Of a stretch of DNA of 64,000 bases, positions 31,538-43,371 are shown piece after piece; the first letter of the stretch is position 1; every line of letters begins with the position of its first letter. The position numbers were made by a program, and so were the translations under genes. Under the pieces are notes generated by a model that ran no database searches, was not told the origin of the DNA, and saw nothing but the letters and a program-made list of their open reading frames with translations. Source of the DNA: Verticillium longisporum (Eukaryota; Ascomycota; Sordariomycetes; Glomerellales; Plectosphaerellaceae); contig JAETXT010000014.1 in the NCBI GenBank assembly GCA_019188255.1, positions 1,426,001-1,490,000 on the forward strand, written 5' to 3'.

Positions 31538-32435
31538 GCCGAGAAAAGAGGGTTCGCGCAGAGTAGAGAGTATTGTTCTGCGTGGCATGTGCAGAGCACG
31601 CAAACAAGCCGTCGGGTGGCAGCTGCACAGGCTGGCTGTGGAGGTGTAGACGGGAATCGCGTCAAAATGAGCATGATTACGGCGTAAGGAGTTTCGATAT
31701 AGCCGTGGTAGCCAAAGCCGAGATGGAATGGCAGCCTTTGAGGGTGCATAGATTATGTTGGCAGAGGGGCCGGGGGGCTGATTCAATATAAAGACTTGGA
31801 CCTCAGAAGCATCAATCAAGAGCAGTCAAGAGTTTAAACGAATGTAGTTTGCACACTCGAGGCGTGTTCTCATTTCTCAGGTATCTCCATCCCTACCATG
31901 CCGTCCTCCTGTTCGACCGGATATATACCCCGCAGGCAAAACAGCCTCTATTATCCTAACCGCCTCTCCTGCTGCCCTCGGCATCATCCCCTTCGTGATC
32001 CGAACCCCAGCCGGCGGGCAAAGCCGACGTGGCCGTATGCTTTACTCTTTTCCCAAGGTCAACACGAACGCTGGCATCCACGGTACTGTGGGCTGCGCGA
32101 TCGGGACTTCAAATACTCCTCTAAACGCCCTCCTATTACAAAACAAAGAAAAAGGGGGAACAACGCAAGCCTCCTTTTGCTCCGGCTTCGAATCATGCTT
32201 CGCAACCGGCAATTGTAAATTACACATTGGTGTGTGAGTGTTGTTTGTCTCGTGCCGCAATAAGCTAACAGAAACCCCCCATTCGCCGCCCGCTGTGCTG
32301 CAGAAAACTGCACGAACAAAAGGAATGAGAAAGAAAATGAGCGATGGGCGCCATCATACGCCTCTCCGGGGTAGTTGCGAGTCCATAGAAGATCAACTTC
32401 GGTGTCCTCTTTCAGCTCACGGACATCTTCGTATC
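31538..32435. other. Convergent 3' region between HUT1 and the phosphatase gene
   Basis: About 0.9 kb between tail-to-tail genes. Short frames only; no domain. Nothing else seen. Confidence 0.5.
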
Positions 32436-34847
32436 TCAAAGGATTTCGTCAATGGACCGAACGATGGGTGTTTCGCCCTTCGTTGGCGGGCTTCTAGGGT
32501 CGGCAACTTGCGGCGGGCGAGCGAACGGAAAGTGAGGGTCACGCGGGAACATGGATTCTCGCGGAGAGAAAAGACCATCGCATGGTGTTGGTGGCACCTC
32601 AACGAATTGCATGCCCGCAATATTGTGGCATGGTTCGTGCAGCGGGTTGTTGGTCATCGTCTCAGCCCGAGGCGACATGAGGGCGTCGTCCTCGGGAAAC
32701 GCGCCGAGTGGTGTCACCTCGTGTTCGATTGGCGCTGGCGGGCCCATTGGCCTAAGCTCGGGCGAAGAACCTAGATTGAGACTCGCAAAGGCAAAGCCAG
32801 CTTGCGATCCGAATCGATGGCTGCCGAACCCGGGAGAAGGCGGGGGCTTCATCATAATGCTTTGCGGCTTATCGTTCGAGACATCGTGACCAAAGATTGT
32901 AGGCTGGTTGATTGATGGCAGTAAGCGATCGAACTCGAAGTGAGCAGGCTTGCCAAAGTCCTGTTTCTCCACTGCTGGTGAGCAGCAAAAGCTTGCGGGG
33001 GCCGAGTACGCCTTGATAGGGTTCGGCCGGTTGTTGCTGGGGTTGGAGAATCTGCGCGCCCTCCTTGGGCTGCCGTTGCCAGCGACCCCGCCCATTGAGT
33101 TCTTCTCCTGCTCGTTGGGAAGAGGAGCGGTCCTGGGGGCGGTCCGCGCCTCCTTTGCCGGACTCTCGATGGCGTCGGCGGAGAGGGTCAGTCGATGCTT
33201 GGTTGGGCTCTTGCCAGAGCGAGGACGGAACGCGGAACCAGGCGCAGGCTTTCTCGCAGACACCTCCTTCTGGAAATCTTGCAGGCAGTACATGAGCTTC
33301 ATGTTGGGACTGATCCACTTGCTCTTCGCCTGAGCGGCATAGTAAGCATCGTTGACACTGAGCTCGGGCTTCTTGTATAGTCCGTAGGCGATGATGAGAC
33401 TGGCGGAACGACTCGCGCCCTGTTGACAGTGAATCAGCACCTTCTTGCCCTCCCTCGTCCTCGACTCGATTGTCTCGCAAAGCTGCATGAGGTCTTTTGC
33501 GATGTCCGTATTGTGGTCCCAAAGCATGTGTATGTACTCAGGCTGCTTCTGGGGAAATCCGGCGGCCCGGGGCGTCGTTGGAGTATCCGTGGGGCGATTG
33601 TCAGAAGGCTGGAACTCAAATGCTGTCGCAAAACTGGCGCTGGTCACCGCCGTATCGGGGATGGGACTGTCGTCGGCAGCCTCCATGGGCCTGTCGGTCA
33701 TCTCGTGGTCCGCTTTGTGTGCAGTGCCGAAGGGATTGACGACTTCACGTGCAACATTGATGACCGTGTCGAACCTGGCCGCCTCATCCGCTGATGGCTC
33801 GAGATACAGGAAGACATTGTCGTCATAGATAGCGATGGGTCCGTCGGGGTACCCGGGTGTCTTTTGATCTTCGTTTTGTTCGATTTCATGGAAGGGCTCG
33901 GCATCCATGGCGGCTCGGTTGGCCATTTGAGTTCGAATTGGCGATTCCTCCTCAGTGATGGGTACCTCAAAGGTCGCGCCAATGCCCGTCCTCGTTGGCC
34001 TCAGAAGCTCGGAAAGCCCTGACTCGTTGCGCTCAAGAACCTTGGGGAAACTCATGCCTCCGATGGGTCCTAATGACGCTGACTTGAGTCCCGTCAGCAT
34101 ATGGGGTGATGAGGTCGAGTGTTTTAATGCGCGTCGTTGCAAGATGGGTGGCAGAGCGGGCGTGCTAGGGACTTCCAGAGTGGTTCTCGCGATGAGATCA
34201 TTCGAGTTCGTCTTGAGGCTAAGCTGACTAGGTTTCCTCTTCATTCCGGGTATCGTAGGCTTGATAAAGGACGGCGAGGCAGGTTCGGATGTGACGTGGC
34301 TCGTCGTGTTGACGACGCCGGTGTTGATACTGGGTGGCTGAATGGATAGGCCCTTCATGTTTTTGGGGCGACGAGGGGCAGGAGATGTCATGGGTCGGCC
34401 TGTGCTCAGAGCACTTAAGCTTTCTGGAATGGTGGGAGTGTTCAGGGGCGGCAGAGCGCCGAAGGATGTTGCGGGGAAGGACGACAAAGGTATGAGGTTG
34501 ATGGGCGAATCGGGAGAGGAAGACGGCGATGGGTCAGACAAGGAAGACGAGTCGGTTATGGAAAGAGTCGTCGTCGGCGACGACTCTGCTGATTCGGAGG
34601 CCTGTGTCGATGTGCTGTCATGGTGCTTGTGGTGGATTGAATCGGAAGGTATTGTGGCGGGACGTAGATGTTGCGAAGGCATGGGGTTTCCGAGCGATGG
34701 AGCGCACGAAGTCTCCATCTCGATCATCTTAGGGTTGACAACCGTGACCGTGTCACGGTCTGCCATGGTCTCAGCGTCCAAGTCAAAGACGGCCATGAAG
34801 GGTGGTATCTGATCCTCGTAAAACCGCCTGGCTGCGGCCGAAGGCAT
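32436..34847 (-). CDS. Dual-specificity protein phosphatase (MAP-kinase-phosphatase type)
   Basis: Single exon of 803 aa (MPSAAARRFYEDQIPPFMAV). The first about 340 residues are Ser/Pro/Thr-rich and disordered, with a short conserved-looking motif RPKNMKGLSIQPPS. The phosphatase domain begins around YPDGPIAIYDDNVFLYLEPS and is interrupted by an acidic/Pro-rich insert before EYIHMLWDHNTDIAKDL. The catalytic P-loop HCQQGASRSAS (HCxxGxxRS) is at about residue 472, followed by IIAYGLYKKPELSVNDAYYA. The general acid is probably the Asp in MLWDHN. Such proteins dephosphorylate both Thr and Tyr of MAP kinases; Msg5 (yeast) and Pmp1 (fission yeast) are the obvious comparisons, but I cannot assign a specific orthologue. 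The C-terminal about 250 residues are again disordered (SFCCSPAVEKQDFGKPAHFE). Confidence 0.88.
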   Translation of the reverse strand: MPSAAARRFYEDQIPPFMAVFDLDAETMADRDTVTVVNPKMIEMETSCAPSLGNPMPSQHLRPATIPSDSIHHKHHDSTSTQASESAESSPTTTLSITDSSSLSDPSPSSSPDSPINLIPLSSFPATSFGALPPLNTPTIPESLSALSTGRPMTSPAPRRPKNMKGLSIQPPSINTGVVNTTSHVTSEPASPSFIKPTIPGMKRKPSQLSLKTNSNDLIARTTLEVPSTPALPPILQRRALKHSTSSPHMLTGLKSASLGPIGGMSFPKVLERNESGLSELLRPTRTGIGATFEVPITEEESPIRTQMANRAAMDAEPFHEIEQNEDQKTPGYPDGPIAIYDDNVFLYLEPSADEAARFDTVINVAREVVNPFGTAHKADHEMTDRPMEAADDSPIPDTAVTSASFATAFEFQPSDNRPTDTPTTPRAAGFPQKQPEYIHMLWDHNTDIAKDLMQLCETIESRTREGKKVLIHCQQGASRSASLIIAYGLYKKPELSVNDAYYAAQAKSKWISPNMKLMYCLQDFQKEVSARKPAPGSAFRPRSGKSPTKHRLTLSADAIESPAKEARTAPRTAPLPNEQEKNSMGGVAGNGSPRRARRFSNPSNNRPNPIKAYSAPASFCCSPAVEKQDFGKPAHFEFDRLLPSINQPTIFGHDVSNDKPQSIMMKPPPSPGFGSHRFGSQAGFAFASLNLGSSPELRPMGPPAPIEHEVTPLGAFPEDDALMSPRAETMTNNPLHEPCHNIAGMQFVEVPPTPCDGLFSPRESMFPRDPHFPFARPPQVADPRSPPTKGETPIVRSIDEIL

Positions 34848-35748
34848 GATTCACGACTGGCGCGAGCGGATTGAATGCTCCCCGGATAGTCAAGCAAGTC
34901 TGTCGAGTCGTTGATGGGATGGGTCGAACGTATTAAGGAAAATTCGCTGGATATGGGTATTAAGGAGTGGCGTGCGAAGAGATGGCTGGTGGGTGGGCGG
35001 ACAGCGCTGCTGAATCCTGTGGTTTCTTCTAGCTTCGCACGAGTTCGCGTTGTAAAAGGTCAATGGGTGCCCGTGTGCTCTGGGACCGTTTCTCTCTGTC
35101 CTGCTCCGTTCTTTGATCGACAACAAGGAGTCGACAATCGAAGAAGCTGTGAGTGATGATACCAGCACTGAAAGCGGCCGAGGGTGTGGGGAGCGAGGCG
35201 AGGCGGTCGAATCAATCGCGATCGAGGTCGTGGAAGGCGTACCAAGTTTCTCGTGGGATCGAGGATCGAAGGAAGAAGGAAGAAGACAAGTGAGGAGGGG
35301 TGAACAATGACTCCAACCGAACACAACCCGTCTTGACTGAGAATCTCGTGGCGCCGTCACAATAAACGCATGGCCAGGCTTTCGGGGTTGAAGTGGAAGA
35401 AGGTGTCGGGAGGAGGAGGGAAGGTCGAAGTGGGTGAGGATTCGTGAGAGAGAGGGATGGACGAACAAGAGTGGGAGAGTGTGTCAGGGACCACAGGCAG
35501 GCGGCACGAGCAGCAGAGGATACGGGAATGGCTGGCTGGCTTGCAAGGCAATTGGGGGCATAGCCATCGGCGCTGGGTAGGTACTAAGGTAGGTAGCATG
35601 GCCGCATGGGCATGTCGGTCGTTCTTGGCCTGTGAGCGCGCTCTGCCCCGTACCTGTACCGTACGGGTGCGGGCTCGGCCTGCGCTACAGTACGGGTTCT
35701 GACAGACCAGCGCTGGACGTGCCGCTGCGCTACCTGGACTAAGAACTA

Positions 35749-35843
35749 GGGGGGAGGGGCGGCCGGGGGTTTGGGGCAGCGGACAGTGGACCAGGGGAGA
35801 AGGGGGAAAGGGCGAGGCATCAGGGGACAGGGGGCGCAGGGGC
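35749..35843 (+). repeat. Cluster of G-runs (G-quadruplex potential)
   Basis: Within about 95 bp the plus strand has at least nine runs of three or more G (including G6, G5 and several G4) separated by short spacers. The tract is about 900 bp upstream of the phosphatase start codon. Folding is inferred from the pattern only. Confidence 0.55.
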
Positions 35844-38800
35844 TCCCATCCTCATGTTGCTCGGCCTACCGTACGCCCCAAGGGAGCTTAGCGCCGAAGA
35901 TGGCCATCTGGGCAGTGGGGCGCTGAGTGGTCAACTCCGCTCGTTAAAGCGGATCCGGTCGAGGTGGATGCCGCCCGTCTGCGGCCTGTGACTGGTCAGC
36001 AACTACGAAACGTGTGAGCCACCCTATTTTTAGCCCTCTCGGTCGTCGAGCAGGAGCGCAGCTGGCGGCAAAGTCAAGCCAATGAGCAGCCTTCGTATAA
36101 ATTTGGCCAGTCAAGGATGCAGAGTGGACACACTCAGTGGCCCGTCATCCTTCCATCCTCGACGACGAGCTCCTACCTGCGCTCCATCTGTCTACCTCGC
36201 TCGTTCATGGGACTAGCTGGCGCGCTCAATCCGCAATGGAACCTTGGGCCTTGGTCGCGCACACCTAGAACACTTGGCTTTTTATTACGAATCATGGTAC
36301 CTACTGTATGTGTGTGGTGAGCACCTCAGACACAGTATGAATGGGACAAGCATACCTCCCCCCCAAAACGGGCAGACAGATCGCAAAGCCGTCTCGATGA
36401 AAACCCTTCTTCGCCTTCACGTGTCCGTACTAGCCTGCGAGATCCATTCGGGGCGTCCGTCATCGAGAACGACCCATCTAGTAACAGCGGCGGCGGCGGC
36501 GGCACGGCAAAAGCGAATCCTGGAAATTGCTCTCCTGCGTTGCGGCGTGCGCCGCCCTGCTCACCGGAACTCAACTGACGGCTCGCCCAAGGATCCCTCC
36601 TGCACGGCATCGCGTGCCCGTACCATTAATACGGCCTTGATATGGTGGACCCCACACGCTCAGGTTGCCTTGCACGGACGGCGGCTGTTATTAGCAAGTG
36701 CGATGTGATTCATTGGCAAGCATGGTTCTGCTACTGTTGCTTCGAGCCAGCTGCTGTCCTGTGCTCAAACCCAACCAGTTGGTGATTGAATGCCTCCCTC
36801 GAAGCTTTGCTTGGCCTAATAATGGCCGGCCGAGGCTCTGGCCACGCAGCTCGTCCACGATTCACGCAACCAATAGTCCCCATCCTATTCACAGCATCCT
36901 CGCACGTATTCGCTACCCCCATCTAGGTTTATCTGTCCTGCTTTGTTCCTGTGTCTTACATGGTACATCGTACTCCCGCTCCACGAGGCTGCCGGTGTCA
37001 CCCCGAGTCGGAAACAAGATCCGGCCTGACTCGAGCCTCGCTGGCAAACCCAGAGGGCCCCTCGGATGAATCGCGCTGGCCAAGCAAAGGGGTCAAAACT
37101 TGCGTTGCGCTGCTCACCCCCAGTGCGCAAGTCTCAGAGTGCGAAGCAATTTCGATGCCTCGCAACAGCGACCATATTGCGATGGCTTATGAAAAGTGGC
37201 AAAACATCCTCAAACACCAGGGTCAACCTTTCATATTTCCCCCCACATCCATTGAGCAGTGAGGTTCATCACAATTTCATGGCTACCGGCACCATCGCAG
37301 ATCCAAGCCACCATGCGATCCCTCGCGGTTGCGATCGCAAAGAAAAAGCAACTAGAGACGATGAGCGGCGCGGCATCGTCAAACCGCCAATGCAGGGCCC
37401 CTCCCTTCGGGCTCCAGTCAAGTCGCCGCCGTCGCTGCCGCGGCCTGGCGGCTAAGATCCTGAAAGCCGGCTGGCGGAGATTAGAGGAGACGCTCGCTGC
37501 TGCTCCCACAATTTCGAGGGCCATGTTCTTCGCTGTCTTGGCCATATCTGAAACAACGGGGTAGACCCCTGAACCCGCAATCTGGAAAGCCTCACGAAGC
37601 CCAGAAAAATAAAGTCGGTCGGAGACAAGATCGAAAGAGAAGATGAGGAGAGGGGAGAAAAAAGAAATTATTTCGCTTTTGGTAACAGATCCGCCGTCCA
37701 CCGTGTCCCGTCGGCGAATGGCTTGACGTCTCGTGCGTCTGTCGTCATTGCCTGGCCGGTCCCTGCCCGTTGAAGCTCGCCGTAATGGCCTTGGCAGCCC
37801 TGACAGCCCATGTCGCGGTCCAGCTGCTTTTCACACAACGCAAAAGTACAGCCTCTCCAGACATGGCTGTGTTTCCCTTTCGTGGGCCAGGTGAAAGATT
37901 TTCCGAAAGAGAAGTGCCGTGTTGTCAGGGCGCCATTCAAGACCAGAATGGGTTCTTTTCGTCAAGCTTTGCAAGGCTAGACATACTGGCTTGTGGCTGC
38001 TTTGAGCGACGGACATGGAAACGCGCATCTTGGGCCGCGTCGTTTCAGCCGCAACGGGGCCTACCGGGGGTGTGTCTGTCTTCACGGACTCTCAATCTCC
38101 ATCAGATCTTGCTGCTCTGCCTCTCGTCTCGCTCCCTTCGAATCCCTGTGTGCCAAGCATCAAGAAACAACGCTCGGGGCCAGATGGGCTGGTCGGCAGC
38201 AGACAATCGCTTTCCCCTGCGAGGATCGTTGCCTTGTCGATGAGGTGGTTGTCAGGGTGTCTGCCGTCTCAACTCTGTCCAGGGCGACCGAGTGCCATCA
38301 TGCAAACTAGACTTCTCTCGGAAGCAGCCTCGCCTCTTTCTCGAAAGGAAGCCCCAGCCTGTCGCGCCACGAGACCTCTCTGGCCGTGGCAGAGCCTCAA
38401 ACGTGTCTGCCTTGCTGGCCGCTCATCAGCTGACTGGTAAATCCAATGCCCCGTGTGTTGCTGGGCAATGCGCAGTATCCCGTAACAAACCCCTGTATCC
38501 AAAACATGTGACGTCCCCAGGAAGATGACGAGGTACATGATGACTTGGACGGCAGGCAACACATGCTAGGGCGCGGACGCTCCCACCCACGAACGTCTTC
38601 CTCTGCGAAATATGATGTGCATCTGCTTGCAACCGCCCCTCCATAGCTACGCATCTCGCGATGACGATGGTGGTGGCTCGCCGGACTGCCCACCCGAAGA
38701 GGGGCAGGCACATGAAGGGATGAAAGCGGGATTCAGCCTCCTTTGGGATGGGAGGGCGAGGACCAGAATACAATCGCTTCGGTAACGTCCTCCGAGGATC

Positions 38801-41116
38801 CATCATCCCTGGCCGCAGCCTGGCTGCATCCACCTGAGGTTTGACAGCAGACTGCGTGCCTGGTTATGGGTCTTCGAAATTGCTCCTGAGATACTTGGCG
38901 ATCCTCCGAAACAGTCTCACCGTACGATGCCCATCAAAGCAACAGGGTCCCACTATAGCTCTCGTCATGTCAAGATGGTGCCCTCTTGGTCGATTTATGG
39001 ACTGAGCTGAAGCTCATTGTTTGATGGCGTAGCAGGCTGCCGGCAACGAGTGCTTGACATTGAGTGGTCGGGAGCCGGCCGTCCCATGTCGACCAGAAAT
39101 ATAAGGTTTCGATACATTGTACGTCGCAGTGCGATGCTCGGAGCATGGGTGAGCACTTTCACAGCAACATCAGGTGAGGCGATGCTGTTTGAGCGCATGT
39201 GCTTGGCAATGTTGTCTGAAGACTTCTATCATCCGATTGATAGTAGTAGTCAGGTTCTGGCATCGATCTGTTTTTCATTTGACTGCCGACACTTGTTGAC
39301 AAGATGATATTTTTTTTTGTCTCGGACAGTCAGAAATACCCTTCTTCTGAACGCCAGCCCTCGCGTCAGTTGACTGCCAAAACACATTCTGGCTCATGTT
39401 CATGTTTCAACTTATCACCTCCAGCGCTGACGTGAATCTGTCCATGGGTGCCTACACTTGCCGCCTCTCGAGTACAACCAACCATCTGCTAGTGCACAAA
39501 TACTTCTAACGACCCTTTTCCTCTGATATTAGTAGTTTCTGGTTCTCGAACACAGAAAGTCGTCATCAAAATGCGTACGTTCATGTCAGATGGCAAGAGG
39601 GACATCGTCGTCTGTGACACCAAGTATTCTGGTGCCAATAAATGAACTAGCCCTTGCAGGCCGCATACTGGTAGTTTGCCTTGATAATACGAGGGATATC
39701 TCACGAGAGTTTTCTTTCATGTCTCGAACATTCCGTGTAGGATCCCAGGCCTTGGATTTGTCGACTCTACCGATGGCATTTCTGGATGTTTCCCGAGTTA
39801 CCCCCATGACCTTCTTCCTCAGTCGAGAAAGCCTACCAGAATTGACGCTAAAGGCCGCGTGACAGTTTCAAAATTTCCTGATAAACTCGAGTGAGAATGC
39901 AGCTCTGACTCTCGACCCGCGGCTGTGCCCTGTCTGCTCTATCAAGACAGACTGTTGCTATTTCGCGTGCAGCCGTGGTCCAAGCATCACCGTTATACGC
40001 ACTACTTATCAAAACAGGTAAGGCTGTGTCCAAATATACAAATCGTTCTCAAAACATCCCCGCCTGACAGCGTCTCGACTAGAGAGCGTTGACGTGGTGC
40101 GTGGCGAATGCAAACGTCGAAGTTCAGCGCGAAGCCAGATCAAGTTACGGCGCCAGACGTCGTCTGACACGGTGCCAACGTGTTTCATTGATAGCTCGTG
40201 AACATTGAACCACGAATCAGTACACGAGAATCGAAACTTTTGGGCCTTCGTAGCGCCGAGCCGCGTCACAAATGTCAGTGATCAGTGGCATGCGCACACC
40301 AGCAACATCTGCCGTCGTCTTATCCCGAGCGAAGACATGATTACGTCAGGCGAACTTCAGGGGTGATTACCGAGAACCCGCCGCTGAGCTCACCGAAAAC
40401 AACACCGAGGTGAACGCAGCTAATTTACAGAAGAGACAGATCCACCCGGCTGCAGTTCGCATATAATTGCTTGATGCATTAGTGCCTGGCCTGTGCCTAC
40501 GCCTCCAAGGGAAGCAGCAAAAGCATGACTCTTTTCACGACCGAGCTGACAAGTCACTTTGGGCCCCACGATCTGTGGAGGATGAGGGCTTTGCCTTTTG
40601 CCGCCGGCCGCATCGGCTTCAATGCAGATTCGTCGCCACAGGGTCCAGCTCCGAAGCGAGAAAAAGAAAAGAAAAGCAGGCGTGGGAGAAAACACGTCTT
40701 CGGCTGGGCAGGGTGCTCCCCCATGTAGAGCTCGTTAGTACAGACTTCATTTGTGATGGCCCAAGGTTGCACGACTCGTTGCAAGAGATCTACAAGGCTA
40801 GGACCACCAACAGGCAAACATTTGGGAGGCATCAATTCCTTGGCCCCTCATCAGCTTTTCCTACTCCGCTGGCCTGGCGAATGAGTCTACGCCTGTTATT
40901 AGCAGGGAACCAACATCTTGACAATACAAGTGAACATCATGAGGCTTCAACCACCAACGACATCTGGCGCGCAAGAAGCGAATCACCGCGAGGAGTTACA
41001 AGCTCATCTCTTGTCGGTTCAGGTGCATATGAGTGCGGAGCCCGCACAGATACCCATACATGTCGACTGTTTCAAGAAAAGTTCCCACTGGGGGAGCGTT
41101 CTGGCTGATGACGGCC

Positions 41117-41135
41117 TGCATGCATGCATGCATGC
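41117..41135. repeat. TGCATGC self-complementary repeat
   Basis: TGCA repeated about 4.5 times in tandem. The tract is palindromic as a whole and lies in the gene-poor region. Confidence 0.7.
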
Positions 41136-43371
41136 CCCTTTTCGACTGCATACGAAGGAGGCTCTGACGGCATGGGTGGCGGGGGCCCGACTACATGAGC
41201 TTTTGAGCATGATGCTTGCAGATGTAGAAAAGAGGCCACAAACGAGCTGCTGCCCCTATGGATTGGAGGAAACGACGCTGGGGATCCCGGAATGAGAGGT
41301 GAAATTATCGGCACACAGAGCGGCCCCCCCTCGCTAGATGCTTCCCCAGCCTCCTGAATTCGAGGAGTCTCCGCCTATTAATGTTTCGATTTTGTTTCTA
41401 TCACGTTGATTGACATGACGGCTGCCCTTGGCTTCGGGCGGTTTGCCCTATCAGTCTGAGGGTTGGAGTCGCTTACGGGCGACTCTTCAGCTTTCGGCAT
41501 CGATTCTCGTGGATGTCGTGCGGTCGGACCAGCCTCCCCTGGCGCGATGTTACTCTTTCGCTCAGATTAAGGTCAACGATCCCCTGTAATATCTCCACTA
41601 GAGGAGCTTGGATTAAGTCCGAATCCGTCAGCAGCGGACGAGGGGCCCTGCCAGATCGCAGGGCCCAAGAGGGCCAATTCGGCAAGGAGATTTTTTATAC
41701 GCTGCGTGCTGACGGGCAGAGCCGGTATGTAAGTCGCTATGCTTTGCATAGGTGGATTGAAATAAGCGGATATCGGTCGTCATCAGGCATTGGGCTGTTG
41801 TTGTGTATGGTGGGCGTTGTGCCGGCACCGAGAATGACGACCAGCGCTGGCGAAAGCTGGACTGGAACTCCAGCGCGCGACAGAAGCTGAACGAAATATC
41901 TGGGACAGGCCAACAGCGTCGAGCCGGCTGCTTCGCCTTGAGACAGCGTGATTCGAGCCGCAGTGGGCAAACGCGCTCATCGGCATGCTGGAAGGCTGTC
42001 TGGGTTGTGCTGCGTGTGAATGTGCCTGCCGCTGCATAGACACCCCGCCATTGGCGCACTTGGGTTCCTTTTCCCACTGCACTAGCGAGCCGCCCCTGTC
42101 GAACCAGCGGCCGGACTGAGAGACGAGACCAGACGACAGGCCACTGTTGGCACTGACAGAGAGGGGGGGGGGACCCTACTCCAGCGCCAACGCCAGAAGC
42201 CAGTCCGTGGGCAGATTGGCCAGGGACAGGCGGCCGGGGTCAACATGGCAATAGCATGGCAGCGAGCGCAGTGCGATCGATGCAACGACGGGAACCCAGA
42301 GGCCGAACGGCCCTCGTGGATATTGTTTGGTCTGTTCAGTTGCTTTTGGCGACAGAAACGTGTCGATGCACAAGGGGAAACACCAATGGAGAGTTGAACT
42401 CAGGCCCCCGGTTGCGGAACCGACTGGGTTCTCGACCCTCCTGAGCTGCCCAGCCGTCGCTGCCGCTCAGGTTGACGAGGGAAGAAGGTTCACGTCAACG
42501 TCAGGCGCTCGTACCCCAACATCAACCTTGCCGTGTCTGTTCACCCGCCCACCCAAGATACCCAAGGTAGCTAGAGTAGCCTGGCATCAGCGCTGAGCAA
42601 TTCACTCGGCTTGCGAGTCTTCTTGCTTCTGCTCCCCGGGTTGACCAACCTGACCTCGTTGTTTGTACTACATCACCACGAGGTGCCCGGATAGACTGTC
42701 TTGTCTTGTCGACGTACGACTCCGGCTCCAGGTCTGTCGCCTGTGCAGCCGAATCACGCTGTCCGGCTTGGGAATCGCTCGCTCCAGGACCGTCGCACGC
42801 CAACCCGAACCGACGACTCCCGTCCTTTGTAATGCAACTTCCTCCTTCCCGCTCTCTAACCTGAACACCCCTCGCTTTCTTTCCTCCTCGTGCGATCACG
42901 GCCCAGGACCGTTCCATCCATCTCAGACGCTCCGCAGCACGACTCTTCGTTGCCATCTCTTCTGTCACTTACACAACTTGCCTGCCTTGCGCTTCGAAGA
43001 ACCCGCACTCTCGAGGACGTGGACTGAACAGAAGTTTTCAGACTGACAGCGCATGTCTCGACACTGTACTCGATCCGGCGAACAAAAGAAAGACGCCGCC
43101 CAAAAGACTGGGTGCCCCCACCCCCCTCCTCCCCCAAGGACGACGAGAGGAAAAGCAGGACACCCATCAATACAGCCTGAGGGATTCGCCAATTTCCGAC
43201 ATCCGCCAATCCGCCTTCGCCGCCGTCATTGCGACAAGACGAGAACCAAAGAACAAAAAAACTCTGTCGACCGTGGAGGATTTCTGCAGACCACTGAAGA
43301 GCAACTTGGTTTCCGAAGTACCCTAGCTCCGCCAGCGTTGGCCGCCGAGGCGAAGGGCGTGAAGAGGGACG

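Larger units (their letters stand above)
34848..43371. other. 8.5-kb gene-poor region
   Basis: No gene is supported here. The longest open frame is 213 codons (40467-41108, plus strand), without recognisable domain or splice context. Other frames are under 170 codons and overlap on both strands. The left end is the promoter/leader of the phosphatase gene and the right end (about 42600-43371) the CT-rich leader of the 43372 gene. Within it lie a G-run cluster (35749-35843), a (CGG)5 tract near 36487, a TGCATGC repeat at 41117-41135 and several GGTACC/GGTAGGTA strings (35577, 36297). There is no transposase frame, terminal repeat or strong AT bias of the kind repeat-induced mutation leaves. Confidence 0.55.

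Noticed and set aside
30629..31819. 396-codon minus-strand frame opposite HUT1
   Set aside because: It is the antisense shadow of GC3-rich HUT1 coding sequence; composition (Arg/Gly/Glu/Asp runs) follows from codon bias.
37770..38243. Frame with hydrophobic start and eight Cys, resembling a secreted effector
   Set aside because: The apparent start is TTG; from the first ATG the hydrophobic segment is short and polar-broken, with no promoter or splice context. Chance is more likely.
40467..41108. 213-codon plus-strand frame in the gene-poor region
   Set aside because: No domain, no promoter-like context, and GC3 near background; listed only as part of the region.
42385..42425. tRNA-like T-arm string (GAGTTGAACTC)
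   Set aside because: The arm does not pair well and no D-arm, anticodon arm or acceptor stem is found around it.
34848..43371. RIP-mutated transposon relic
   Set aside because: No terminal repeats, no transposase or reverse-transcriptase remnants and no marked TpA/AT excess.
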